Assembly (NCBI GenBank): GCA_033961575.1
Contig: CM066728.1
Coordinates: 179,729,678 to 179,793,677 of the forward strand
Source of the DNA: Aselliscus stoliczkanus
Taxonomy: Eukaryota > Chordata > Mammalia > Chiroptera > Hipposideridae
Direction: 5' to 3'
DNA length: 64,000 nucleotides
A model generated the notes under the pieces. It was not told where the DNA came from and did no database searches. It worked only from the letters and a program-made list of their open reading frames with translations. This document shows positions 23,053-35,179 of this stretch, piece after piece (positions within the stretch are counted from its first letter, which is position 1; every line of letters starts with the position of its first letter). A program made the position numbers and the translations under genes.

Positions 23053-26000
23053 GCATTTCACCCCAAAGCTACAGAATATACATTCTTCTCAAGTGCACAT
23101 GGAACATTTTCCAAGATAGACCACATGTTAGGCCACAAAACAAGTCTCAACAAATTTAATAAGATTGAAATCATATCAAGTGTCTTCTCTGACCACAGTG
23201 TTATGAAACTAGAAACCAATTATAAGAAGAAATCTGGAAAGCTTACAAATACATGGAAGCTAAATAACATGCTACTAAATAGCGAGTGGGTCAAAAATGA
23301 GATAAAGGAGGAAATCAAAAGATACCTCAAGACAAACGAAAATGAAAACACCGTGACCCAAAATCTCTGGGATGCAGTGAAAGCATTCCTAAGAGGGAAG
23401 TTCATAGCAGTGCAGGCCTACCTAAAGAAGGAAGAAAAATCTCAAATCAACAGACTATCTTTACACCTAAGGGAACTCGAAAAAAAAACACAGCAAAACA
23501 AGCTTAAAGGGAGTATAAGGAATGAAATAATAAAGACCAGAGCAGAAATAAATGAAATAGAGAACAAAAAAAAAAAAAATACAAAAGATCAATGAAACCA
23601 AGAGTTGGTTTTTTGAAAAGATAAACAAAATCGACAAACCCTTAGCCAGACTCACCAAGAAAAAGAGAGAGAGGACTCAAATTAATAAAATCAGAAATGA
23701 AAGAAGAGAAGTGACAATAGATAACACAGAAATACAGAAAATTTTAAGAAAATACTATGAGCAACTGTATACTAACAAATTCGACAATCTGGAAGAAATG
23801 GATAAATTTCTAGAAGCATACACTCTACCAGGTCTGAACCAAAAAGAAACAGAAACTCTGAACAGACTGATTACTGCCAAAGAAATTGAATCAGTAATCA
23901 ACGATCTTCCAACAAACAAAAGCCCTGTACCAGATGGCTACACAGGTGAATTTTACAAAACATTCAAAAAAGAATTAATACCTATTCTCCTCAAACTATT
24001 CCAAAAATACAGAAGGAGGGAAGGCTCCCAAACTCTTTCTATGAAGCCACTATCACCCTGATTCCTAAGTCAGACAAAGATATTACGAAAAAGGAAAACT
24101 ACAGGCCGATTTCCCTAATGAACATAGATGCAAAAATTCTCAACAAAATACTAGCAAACTGAATTCAGCATCTCACTGAAAAGATCATACACCACGATCA
24201 AGTGGGATTCATTCCTGGTATGCAAGGTTGGTTTAATATCCGCAAGTCAATTAACATAATACATCACATTAACAAAATGAAAAATAAAAATCGTATGATA
24301 ATATCAATAGATGCAGAAAAAGCATTTGACAAAATCCAGCAGCCATTTATAATAAAAACTCTTAGCAAAGTGGGATTAGTGGTATCATAACTCAACATAA
24401 TAAAGGCCATATATGATAAGCCCACAGCAAACGTCGTACTCAATGGGGAAAGGCTACAAGCTTTCCCCTTAAGATCAGGAACAAGACAGGCTGCCCACTT
24501 TCACCACTTCTATTTAACATGGTTCTGGAAGTTCTAGCCACAGCAATCAGACAAGAAAATGAAATAAAAGGCATCCAAATCGGAAAAGAGGAAGTAAAAT
24601 TGTCATTATATGCAAATGACAGGATACTATATAGAGAGAATCCCAAAGACTCCACCAAAAAACTGCTAGAACTGACAAACGAATTTGGTAACGTAGCAGG
24701 ATAAAAAATTAATATTCAGAAATCAGTTGCATTTGTATACACCAATAATAAACTATCAGAAGAAAAAATCGGGAAATCAATCTCTTTTACAATTGCTTCA
24801 AAAACAATAAAATATCTAGGAATCAATTTAACTAAAGTAAAAGACCTGCACTCAGAAAATTAGTAGACACTGAAGACAGAAATCAAAGAAGATACAAATA
24901 AATGGAAATACATACCATGCTCATGGATAGGAAAAATTAATATAGTTCAAATGTCAATACTACCTAAGGCAATTTATAGATTCAGTGCCATTCCAATCAA
25001 ACTACCAAGGACATTTTTCTCAGAAATAGAACATAGAATCCTAAAATTTACATGGAACCACAAAAGACCCCAAATAGCCACAGGCAATCTGGAGAAATAA
25101 GAACAAAGTGGGAGGCATCACGCTACCTGATATCAAAACATACTACAAGGCTACATAATCAAAACAGTATGGTACTGGCATAAAAACAGACACATAAACC
25201 AATGGAATAGAATAGAGAGCCCAGGAATAAACCCATCCATATACGGTCATTTAATCTATGACAATGGAAGCAAGAACTTACAATGGAGTAAAGATGGTCT
25301 ATTTAATAAATAGTGCTGGGCAAATTGGACTATCATGCAAAAAAATGAAAATGGACCACCTACTTACACCATATATGAGAATAAACTCAAAATGGATTAA
25401 AGACTTAAATGTAAGACCTGAAACCATAAAACTCCTAGAAGAAAACATAGGGAGAAAGTTTGCAGACATTGCCCTGAGTAATATTTTGACTGATATATCC
25501 CCTCGGGCAAGGGAAATAAAAGAAAAAATGAACATATGGGATGACATCAAACTTAAAAGTTTCTTCACAGCAAAGGAAATCATCAACAAAACAAAAAGGG
25601 AGCCTACTGAATGGGAGAAGGTATTTGCCAACGATAAATCTGATAAGGGGTTGATATCCAAAATTTATAAAACACTCATGAAACTCAACACCAAAAAAAC
25701 AAACAACCCAATTAAAAAATGGGCAGAGGATATGAAGAGGCATTTCTCTAAAGAGGACATACAGATGACCAACAAGCATGTGAAAAAATGTTCAACCTCA
25801 CTAATCATCAGAGAAATGCAAATAAAAACCACAGTGAGATACCACAGCACTCTGGTCAGAATGGCTATCATCAACAAATCAACAAACAACAAGTGCTGGC
25901 GAGGGTGTGGAGAAAAGGGAACCCTGGTGCACTGCTGGTGGGACTGCAAATTGGTGCAACCATTATGGAAATCAGTATGGAGGTATCCCAAAAAACTGGA

Positions 26001-26334
26001 AATGGAACTGCCGTATGACCCAGCAATTCCACTCTTGGGAATCTACCCAGAGGAATCCAAGATGCTAATTCGAAAAAATATATGCACCCCTATGTTTATT
26101 GTAGCGCTATTTACAATAGCCAAGACTTGGAAACAACCAAAATGCCCATTGGTAGATGACTGGATTAAGAAACTGTGGTACATTTATACAAAAGAGTATT
26201 ACTCCTCTATAAAGAAGAATGAAATCGTACCATTTTCAACGATATGGATGGACTTAGAGCCTATTATGTTAAGTGAAATAAGTCAGTCGGAGAAAGACAA
26301 ATACCATATGATTTCACTTATATGTGGAATTTGA
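23053..26334 (+). pseudogene. L1-C ORF2 remnant (endonuclease C-terminus, RT, C-terminal domain)
   Basis: L1 ORF2p is the endonuclease/reverse transcriptase of target-primed retrotransposition. Here the frame is open at 23053-23595, 23711-24061, 24202-24390 and 25258-26334, with breaks between. Lesions include an A-run frameshift (23567-23579), -1 frameshifts near 24010 and 24486, a stop before the FIPGMQGW track (24159-24161), YAND at 24609-24620 in place of F/YADD, and TGG to TAG at about 25310. The last segment is the best kept: from CKKMKMDHL it is in frame to the normal stop and has the Cys/His array [18 protein letters not shown] (about 25894-25947). It cannot encode a working RT. Confidence 0.95.
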
Positions 26335-26404
26335 AAAACTCAATGAATGACCAAAGTAAACAGAAACAGTCTCATAGATATAGAGGAAAAACAGGGTTGC
26401 TAGT

Positions 26405-26441
26405 TGGGAGGGGGTGGGGATGAGGGAGAAGGGAAAGGGAT
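26405..26441 (+). other. G-rich tract in the L1-C 3' UTR (G-quadruplex-capable)
   Basis: Four G runs (gggagggggtggggatgagg plus ggg) fit the G3+N1-7 pattern on the L1 sense strand. G-rich polypurine tracts with quadruplex potential are a known feature of mammalian L1 3' UTRs. Counterparts occur in L1-E (about 36713-36752), L1-F (about 59236-59275 and 59407-59445) and, as C-rich plus strand, L1-D (about 49686-49722). Confidence 0.7.
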
Positions 26442-26864
26442 TAGACAGCATAAATAGGTAACTACAGTATTGTCACAGGGCTATGAAAGACAGTTCGGGG
26501 AATATAATAATGTTGTAAAAATTTTGTGGGGTGTCAGATGGTCACATGTCTTGTTAGGGAGACCACTTCATGGATGGAGTAGAGGCTTGATCACTGCACT
26601 GTATACCTGAAATTGATGTTGTATAATATTGTATGACAACTGTAATTGAATATATAGATAGTCACAGGATGTGGATTATACGGTAGAAGGGAGTCAAAGG
26701 AATTGTAATAGATAGTATGATATGGGGGGGAGGAGTGGGGTGGAGAATTGGGGGGTTTGCCACTTTGAGGGGTAAAAAGTATAACTATTGCATTGTGTTT
26801 TACACCTGTAGATAATTAAAAAAATAAAATAAAATAAAATAAACCAAAAAAACAAAACATTTGT

Positions 26865-26865
<1 letters not shown>

Positions 26866-26906
<41 letters not shown>

Positions 26907-27120
26907 TTTCCCCCTGAATTCGTTAAGACAAAGTTGCAGACATGATGTTTCTTTACTCTGAAATTCTTCATTGTTTTCCCTAAAAATAAAGAATTTTCTT
27001 ACATAGAGTACAATTATCAATCAGAAAATTAACATTGATTCAATTCTGTTAGGTAATAGAATTATTTTATCTAATAGTTCTTGCTCATTGCCTCAATAAT
27101 ACTTTTTATATCAGTAGAAA
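26866..27120. mobile_element. Older L1 3' region, right half, with (CA)n
   Basis: It starts with a (CA)n tract (26867-26905) where the old element has its own CA/TG-rich stretch. It continues 'gttgcagacatgatg', 'agagtacaattatcaatcag', 'aaaattaacattgattcaat' and 'cctcaataatactttttata'. This is the continuation of the L1M-class 3' section begun at 22958. The two halves re-join when L1-C and one duplication copy are removed. Confidence 0.7.
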
Positions 27121-27764
27121 AATAATAGGTCAAGCTTTACAGTCTTCCCTTTTACTTTGTCTGCAATACAATTTTATGAATAACTAGAAAGTGCCTACTA
27201 AGTGCCAGGTAGGGGTTGGCAAGACTCAGGTGGGGAAGGGGTCCCTGTGTCTAAGGAACTCTAGCCGCACTAGTAACTAGAATATGAGTGAGGCTCGTAG
27301 TGTGTTATGTGGGGAGATTCAGTGGGGACTTATCTAATGTGGGGTGTAGGGTCTAAATGCAGAACAGAAAGTAAAAATTGTCCAGTTGCAGTCTTACATC
27401 ATGCTTTATAATAAATCCAGAGCAGCTAGATTTCTGTCTTCTGCACTCAAACAGATCGTTTCTTTGACTAAGGAGCAAATGAAGTAGTTATTTTGTTTAG
27501 GGACCATTTTGTCCAAAAGCATTATATTTTTAAATACCAGAATTAAACTTAACTTGGTAAGAGGCTCACCCATGAGAGGCACATGGGAAAATAGAAACCC
27601 TCTGAGGGAGGTTCTGGTGGACCTGCTGACTCAAGATCTCTCTAGGCATGTGGCCATGGAGGTCTGAGTTACTACCATTGTTTAAATTATTTCTCTCTCA
27701 TTCTGTTTATTGAAACAGTTTCTGTTAAATACTCATATAAAGTGACTTTGAATGACTGTACTCT
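27121..27764. other. Unassigned interval
   Basis: No recognised repeat and no credible frame. Confidence 0.4.
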
Positions 27765-28180
27765 ATGCTCAGAGGATGGAAACTTATTAAAATGAAATCT
27801 TTGCCCTGAATGAACTTATACCAGGGAAAATAAGACAAGGACACAAATGAGCATAACACAAAGCATGAGAGAAGTGGTTTAAGAAGAAAGATGGATTCCA
27901 AGGATGTAGGCTTAGGAAGGATTTCATGGAAAAGGTGGCATTTAAGATGGTCATTGAAAGAGGGGAAAGAAGTTTTCTGGGCATAGAGGACTTACATTCT
28001 ATAGGCATGTATCAGCATAGTTAAGGCGTAGAGACAAGGAAGTACTAGAGTGAATGGGCTACTCAAGTGTACCTAAGAGTGGGGAGCCCCACTTGGCAAG
28101 GTCTTCTGAGACTTGAGGCACTCATAGAATAGTGAGAATAGGGTAGAGACATGATTGGGGCAGATTGTGGAGCACTTTTT
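27765..28180 (+). repeat. Old interspersed repeat related to 37.75-38.15 kb, family not assigned
   Basis: It has the same order of landmarks as the copy at 37740: 'aaatctttgccctgaatgaa', 'aaaggtggcatttaagatggtc', then 'ggcatagaggacttacattc' in place of the usual 'agcattccag' step. This layout is common in mammalian genomes, but I cannot attach a name with confidence. Confidence 0.45.
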
Positions 28181-30250
28181 TTGGAGTGTGATCCCCATGT
28201 AATCTTCTAGTCCTATGTTTGAGCTATGGGAGCAGTTTGCTTGCCCTCCTGTCACTCTCTCCCAGCTTTTCCCTCTTCTCTGTACACTCTCTCTTCCAGC
28301 ACTTTTCTCTTGGCATCAAGAGACCTACCCTATGAACAAAGTTGGACAAAGACTTCCCTCCACATTTGCTCCCTACACTTTCAGCCCTACTCCACTCTGT
28401 TAAAGTACAGGGATAAATTTTTCATATTTCTAAGTTGTCACCAAGTCACCAAGATGAGGGACACTCATGTACCACTGCAGTATATGGGCCCTGAGGAATG
28501 ATCCTCTGCCTATTCCTGACAATGCACCTTGGCAAGGTTGGTATATGAGGCTCTGATCAGGCAGGTCCAATATTTTAGTCAAGTAAGCTGTTTGCCTCCA
28601 CCTCCCAATGTGTCAGTGTTCTAATCTAGACCCAAGATAACTCGGATGAACATATTAGAAACTCTCCAAGTTCACAGGGGTGCTTACTTCCTGAGAATGC
28701 CAAACTAATGCTACTCTGAAAAGTTAATATTCTTTACTTGGTAGGGACATTCAAATAACCACAAAGGCAGAGCAAATACCTACCAGTGCTGTTTTCAAAA
28801 AGGTATTATTAGCTTTATTATACCATATTTCCTTGATTCTATTATGCAGATTTTTATGTATTTTGATATTTCTGAAATGGGAGTATGGTTTACATTCGAC
28901 ATGCATGTTTAATATGGTGTCTCTGTGTTTTCCTACCCCTCTACTTCCCTCCTCCCCATGCCCCCAAATCAAACAAACAAGCCCAAGGCTCTTATTAAAT
29001 TGCTATCTTACAATCAAGGGAATAGGGTGATATTTTCTAGTTCCTCCCTCCTAAGCTCTAATGATACCCCTTTTGCTTATTAGCTAAGTGAGGAGAAAGC
29101 ATCTACTTAAAATTTCCTATTGAGGGCCAAGCATCCTTCCCCAGAGGGCTCTGTGAACTCTGGAATCACCCATGTATAAGACATGTGCAGGCTATTTCTG
29201 TCAGCTGACACCCTTTCCTCTGCAAACTGAGTCTCATCTGCACAATTTCCACACGTGCTTGTCCTTTTGCCACCCAACTGTCCTCAGTGTCCTTCATAAC
29301 AGAAGGAGGCAAGGGATTAATTTTTAACAACCCCAGCCTGCTTTTTATGATGGTTATTATAATTTTTTTTATGTACAAATGGTCCTATGATGATTCAATT
29401 ACAAGTAGAAGTAGAGGCACTTTGTTTGGTAGATGGCTTTATTTATCCCCCGCAAAGCAGAATATGAATTGAATATTTCAAAACATAGGAAATTAGGTTG
29501 TTTTCCTAGAATTCTGAGTGTAAAATACATGAATGAGAGGGGCTTATGTGTAGATTCACACAGGAGATGGGCAACTCATATCTTATCCCTGCCTTCAATA
29601 CTGCCTCACAAGCTTTAAAAACTGGATAAAATTTAGTTGAAGTGTACAGATTGGACAGGTGCAAGGAATTTTAAAAAGTGAGCATGTGTCATAAAAGAAC
29701 ACATTGCCTAAGGGACTGGGGATGTGGATGGGAACCCAGCACCAGCTGCTTTGCTGAAGGTTGGGGGATGTAGGGAGAAATTAAAAAGAGGGGAGGGTCT
29801 ACTGCTCAAGACCAGAGAAGATCTGGTTCTTCATCAACATTCTATTTGCATTCTGGGTGTGGTTATTTTAACAAATTCAACAATTTTCCTTGTGAATCAC
29901 TATTGGAACTCCAGCAGCCCTTTCCTCCACTGCCAGCTAATCCACACACCGTGTGCCCTCCTCTCCCCCTGCTGTTTTACTTACCCTCTCTTTTCATCTT
30001 CAATTCTTTTGCCACTTTTTTTGGTCTGGGTGTAAAAACTGAAATCCAGCTTTCCCTGTAGAACTCTCATTGTAGAGTCGACATAATCTTGGTGTACATG
30101 AAACTCATAGGATATGAAGGTTTGTGTAGTTCTTTTTCCTCTATGCCAGTTTTTTTCTACCTTTACCCTCTATCTCTCAAGACTCTCCTCCTGGGCAGCC
30201 CATAGGGGTCACTTCCATGACCCACTTGAAGGGGCACAGAGAGCATGGTT
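28181..30250. other. Unassigned 2-kb interval
   Basis: No gene, RNA or transposon is recognised. Several 60-103 codon frames (for example 29724-30035) show no domain, and some overlap in other frames. Confidence 0.4.
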
Positions 30251-30254
30251 TGGA

Positions 30255-30400
30255 GCACAAATGTGTTTGACACTGGCCTCTCCCACTCAGAGATTCTAAG
30301 ACTATGCTGGGTGGTCGTGAAGTTTAAATGATTCACTGTTGAAAAGCATCTAGCAGAGGGCCTGGCATGTTGCAGGCACTCGGTATATATTTATTCAGTT
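30255..30400 (+). mobile_element. MIR/L2-type 3' fragment
   Basis: 'aagcatctagcagagggcct', 'ggcatgttgcaggcactcgg' and 'tatatatttattcag' match the shared MIR/L2 3' terminus. The preceding 'tcgtgaagtttaaatgattc' fits MIR ('gtgaggattaaatgag'). Confidence 0.65.
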
Positions 30401-31038
30401 CACCTTCTCTCTTATCCTTCTTTCCCCATTCTTGATTCTGCCATCCACACAATGCCTAAAAACTCCTTTAATTTCTGAGAACTAGAGAACTTTATCATGT
30501 GGCTTATGAATTGGTAAGGTATTTCAACATCCAAAACAATGGCACTTGCAACTTTTTAGCTCCATCATTCTCAATTATCCTGTATTTTAAATGTCTTCAT
30601 CTTGAACAGCTTCATCCCCTGCAATACCTTGAACTCCAGCACTTTGACTATCTCCATGTGAACCTGAACCACCTCTCTACAACGCTAGATTTATAGTTAC
30701 AATTATGACATTGTCTTTTGCTTTTAATGAGGACTGAGTAGGGGCAAAGGAGAGCCATATGTGCAATACAGAATACCATTTACATGAAAAAAAAATAACT
30801 CCACATTTGATATTGAGGGCTCATATATTATGTTGCTCAATATTTCTTATTTTGACATTTACCAGATAAATGAATCTCAGAGCATGAGGCCAAGAAAGTG
30901 TTTGCCTCCTCTGATGACTTGGTCAACATCTTTTAAGCAGAGAATGGACTAAATCTTCAGTTTTTCCCATTTTTGTCTTGGCTGTTAGAAAGCTCAGAAT
31001 CTGTCTTCCTTCCCTCCCTTTCTTCTTCCTCCATTTCT
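30401..31038. other. Unassigned interval
   Basis: Nothing recognised. The 30499-30696 frame has no domain. Confidence 0.4.
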
Positions 31039-31070
31039 TCTCTCTCTCTTCTCTCTCTCTCTCTCTCTCT
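31039..31070. repeat. (TC)n microsatellite
   Basis: A CT-dinucleotide tract with one interruption. A short GA tract on the same strand lies at 31213-31226. A minus-strand 134-codon frame across both (31361-30957) encodes an Arg-Glu run and is a chance frame. Confidence 0.92.
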
Positions 31071-31226
31071 TATAAAATTATAGCATTTTTTCTTACTGTA
31101 TTTTTTTCTGGTGTAATTATTCTTTTCCTTTGTCTTTTTACTACTTAAAGTTTGGAGTTTTATTGTATCTGGATTTTCCACAGTCTCAATATATATTTTT
31201 AAATTTGATATGAGAGAGAGAGAGTA

Positions 31227-31595
31227 AATAAACAGAATCTGGGATAATGCTGGCCTAATTGGCTCCCTTGGCCACCCAGGGGAAGGGACAGATGGGTGAT
31301 GAAGGAGCAGGTCTACAATGGAGATGGACAAATCTAGTTTTCCAACAGATTGCCAAGTCACCTCTCTAGGACTGCTATGGACGCATTGAGGCTGCTGTGA
31401 ACAGAACCCACAATATGATCTGTCTTAGATATTGGGTTTTATGGCTTAAAGAAATCTTCTAGCTACTCTGCTTTGCTTCAGGTATGTCAGGACATTCTTG
31501 CCACCTCCCCCCACTCCCCACCCCCAATTAAGTTGTTTTGGGAACTTCTCAGGAATCTGAGGCCTACATTAATTAATGTACTTTTTACAGCAACA
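31227..31595. other. Unassigned interval
   Basis: It includes a C-rich stretch (31503-31528). No gene is seen. Confidence 0.4.
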
Positions 31596-31790
31596 CTTTC
31601 TATGTGTTTACTTGTCAGGAGGCATTGTGCTGGGTTTTGACATGCATTAATTCATTAGCTTCTCACCTCAACACAGTGGGATAAGTATTAGTAGCTACAT
31701 TTTACAAATCAGAAAGATTAGAAAAGGTTAAATAACTTGTTCCAAATCACACAGCTAAGAGTTGGGCCCCAAATCATCCATTTGAAACCT
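31596..31790 (+). mobile_element. MIR SINE, long fragment
   Basis: 'gtcaggaggcattgtgctgg', 'acatgcattaattcattagc', 'ctacattttacaaatcagaa' and 'aaataacttgttccaaatcacacagctaagag' give the MIR core and 3' half in order. One of the best-preserved MIRs here. Confidence 0.9.
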
Positions 31791-33282
31791 CAATACTTAA
31801 CTACATTAGGATCTTTCAAGAAGGAATGAAATGAACTGACCCTCCCAGGAGTTTACTGTTTTGGGGGCCAGTGCGGCCCTGAAATGTTAATCTGAGCAGC
31901 TCTGCGGTGTGGCGGTCATCCAGGCCTATTGGCTTCCAGATTCCTTCTCTTCCCTCATTGGACATTACAGGGACTCTGGAGACTTTGGTATTGACCTATA
32001 AGCCAAAATGCCAAGCAGAAGACTAAAATGGCTATCACATGCCTAACTCCATGAATTCTGGTCACCAGCTATATCAAGTACATTTATGCATTTTAGTCTG
32101 GCTGCCTGGAGAGAGGACCATTTAAGGTCTCTTTGTCATATCTCTCACTTAGAAGTCTGAGTGAAAAACCAAGTCCATTGTTTTTTATGCCTCCTTTAAA
32201 ATTCCTCTACCACTCTCACTCTCTCACTGTCCCTTCCATCTAAAATACCTTCTCTCTGCTAGACCATAAAATAGAGCTACTTATAAGCTATGTTGAAACT
32301 TGAAGAAAAACACACCATGCATTTTTAAAGCATATCCTCAAATAAATTTGAAATCAAATCACTTTGAACAATTGTAGTGCTACAAATGTCATTACATTCT
32401 TAATTACATTTGATTCATAGGCTTATTATTTCCTCATCTGAATTCTAAAAATGATTTTTAATTAGGAAGATACAATATTGTCTTAAAATTTATTCAGTGG
32501 TTCATGAAACAGGGCAAAAAGGGGAAAAATACTTCTGGTATTTGAAAAAAATCTTAAACCATCAACATGCCAAATATTTATTTTCCTTCTGAAACAATAT
32601 TATTGATTTTTAAATAAGAAACCATTTAGGGCCAAATCATGCCATTCAAACTGTAATTGTTCTTTCTTGCTAAACTTAAAATAGAAGAATGTCTTCATTA
32701 AAAGTTAGCAATTCTAGAAGCAAACATTTTGCTCATGATACATATCAAATTAAAAATATTCTAGCATAATGGGAAAGACAGCATTGCTGATTCTGTCTGT
32801 TTGTGATGATTTTTTTTTAAGTGTTGGGATGGATTTAGATCATACTATGCCTGTCCACGCTGTCTTATCAAAGCATTGCACAGCTCACTGGTGAAATGCA
32901 GAAGCAGGATTTCAGAACCGGCAAAATCCAGTTGGAGCAGAAGGAGAGGAAATCCCACATTTTTGTCTTACGAGCAGAATATTCCAGCTATAACTCAAAG
33001 CATCTATATATTAGAAGTTAAACAGGAAGCTTGTAACCTAGATCTTCAGAATCATTTGGCTGATGTTGAACTACCAACGATTCCAATTTATATCAGATGA
33101 AAGCAATCATTCAATACACAAACCTTTTAAACCTTGTTAGAAACTAGCAATGAGTTAAAGAAGGGATTAGTAACTGATTCTGTCAAAATGATTGACCAAG
33201 TTATGTTGTGTAGATTAGAATTTTCCCAAGTGAGTTCAGTGCAACATCAATTTATTAGGATGTTAAAAGATGACACTTAAAA
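31791..33282. other. Unassigned 1.5-kb interval
   Basis: AT-rich after 32280. A 74-codon frame at 32876-33100 has no recognisable domain. No gene is called. Confidence 0.4.
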
Positions 33283-33293
33283 AAATGAGATTC

Positions 33294-33394
33294 GGGCCGG
33301 CCGAGTGGCGCGGTGGTTAGGAGCTGGCTTGGGACGCTGGCGGCCCTGGTTCGGATTCCACATGTGAGGGCCAGTGACACTGCCCTCAAAAAAC
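33294..33394 (+). mobile_element. SINE-B copy (head-only SINE, about 100 bp)
   Basis: gggccggccgagtggcgcgg, a near-consensus B box ggttcggattcc, then 'ggccagtgacactgccctc' and a short A-rich tail. An 11-bp target duplication, aaatgagattc, lies at 33283-33293 and 33395-33405. The head is the same as in SINE-C but stops where the long body would begin. Confidence 0.94.
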
Positions 33395-33547
33395 AAATGA
33401 GATTCAAGAGGGCAAAGTAGATAAACAAAGTTCCTGCATCCTTCTGTGAGCACATTAAAATTAAAACTAAACTATAAAACAATCAACCTGGAGAACCATC
33501 TGAAGTCTAGCCAAACAGAAGTCCTATAACTAAAAATATAAAGAAGT

Positions 33548-33668
33548 AGGGCTGGCCGAGTGGCATGGTGGTTAAGCGCTGGCTTGGGAAGCCAGTGGCC
33601 CCGGTTTGGGTCCCACATATGACGGCCAGTGACACTGCCCTCAAAAAAAAGGAAAGAAAGAAGGAAAG
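33548..33668 (+). mobile_element. SINE-B copy nested in the L1-E 5' UTR
   Basis: Head gggctggccgagtggcatgg, B box ggtttgggtcc (slightly off consensus), 'tgacactgccctc' and a tail that has become (GAAA)-rich. An 8-bp duplication, aaagaagt, lies at 33540-33547 and 33669-33676. The uninterrupted L1-F homologue at about 56190 lacks it. Confidence 0.9.
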
Positions 33669-35179
33669 AAAGAAGTCACGATGAGATTGGTAAGAAGGGC
33701 GGAGACACAGAAAGGGCCCAAACCTCAATGTGGTGGTTGTGAATCAAAAGGGACACTTTTCAGCTGTGGAGGTTCCCCCAGGAGGAGTAAGGAAACCAAG
33801 ACACCCACACCAGTCTCCCCAGCCTGGAGCACTGGTGTTGGGAAGAGAAGCCCCAACAACACCTGGCTGTGAAAAATAATGGGGATTTCAACTGTCTGGG
33901 GGGGATGGAAGACTGTGGGAAACCCAGACATCATCTTAAATGGTTCAAGCACAGACTCACTTGATTTTAGGCACTAACCTTGGGCTCTGGAAGAGGAACA
34001 GTGACTCAGGAGGCATCAGAGACACGGGGGGCAGGGGGGTGCAGGCTGAGGTGTGTGGCTTCAGGGGGAGGACTGGTGGACAGTCGGCATTTTCCCTGGG
34101 TGAGGTTCTCCTACTGTGCAGCTGGTAGATGAGCGCCATCTTTTCTGTGTTGATCCTGCCCCCACCACGGCCTAATCTGAATCTGATTGGTCTGGTGAGC
34201 TCTGTTGCTCTATCCTGCTGATTCACTGGGACCCCGCCCCATCCAACTCCTCCAGTGTGGGAGGCACTTTCTCTATGATCAGGCAGCCCTACCCACATTG
34301 CTGTCTTTCTTGAACAACTATTAGAGCCTGGCTGACTCCCAGTTGGCAGCAACTGGCCTGGGTATTCTCTGAGAGTTTTGCTGAGTAGCTCCAGGTTCAG
34401 CACTGGCAACAAACCAGAATTTACATTAACCTGGTGACCACAACTCTTCCCACTTTAGTGACTCCCTAAGACCCTGCGTCGTTCAATTTGCATAACGCAC
34501 AAGGCTCTATTAGCAGTTGAAGCTCAAGTGAGCCAGCAGGTGGCAGCAGCCCTCAGTTTTTTTGTGGAGCTACTCCAGGATCTGTGCTAGTGGCAGATGT
34601 TCTCAGTTCATAGTATGGCCTCTGTCACATGTCTCCAAGTTCAGCACAGGCAACAGTGGATTGCTTTGTAGCTCCTACCAGGTAGTCCCCGAACAGTGAT
34701 AAGCAATGGGTGATCTGGGCCTGCACCAGAGACCTGCCCAAGAAGCTCCAGAACCAACATATTTGAAGGTTGGTTTCAGACCACACCACCAATTAGCCCC
34801 ACAAGTGGCACACCCAAAAGGTGGTCTCAACAGGCACCAGAACACATGGGGGCGAATCCCACTCAGTGGGGTAAATCCCCCACACAGTCGCCATAAACTG
34901 TGAACATGGCTCAACACCACATCCAATCAGCCTGAGGGTCAATCCCACCCACTGATGTGTCAATAGCAATCAAGCCTCAACTATAATCAGAGGGCATGCA
35001 CAACCCACACAAGGGACATTCCAGAGCACCCGGCTCAGGTGACCAGGGAGACTGTGCCAAGACCCCACAGGGCACCTATTACATAAGGCCACATGGACAA
35101 GAATGGAAGACATAGCTGATCTAACTAATACATAGAAACAAACACAGAGAGGCAACCAAAATAAGGAAACAAAGAAATG

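Larger units (their letters stand above)
23053..26855 (+). mobile_element. L1-C: 5'-truncated LINE-1, 3.8 kb, with clean target duplication
   Basis: A 10-bp target duplication, aacatttgtg, lies at 23043-23052 and 26856-26865. The element begins in the endonuclease C-terminus (codons for [20 protein letters not shown]) and runs through RT, the Cys-rich region and ORF2 end. It has a G-rich 3' UTR (26405-26441), two 3' UTR units and a tail of aaaat repeats. It is the same subfamily as L1-D: both share two frameshifts and a YAND box. It is independent of L1-D, with other strand, flanks and length. Confidence 0.96.

Noticed and set aside
25299..25991. Long minus-strand frames opposite the L1-C ORF2 end
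   Set aside because: These are shadow frames of conserved L1 coding sequence. Similar shadows occur opposite L1-D.
30957..31361. 134-codon minus-strand frame with an Arg-Glu run
   Set aside because: The run is translation of (TC)n/(GA)n microsatellite sequence.
33957..34412. 151-codon minus-strand frame
   Set aside because: It lies antisense in the 5' UTR of L1-E. The GC-rich DNA keeps the frame open, and the homologous part of L1-F does not keep it.
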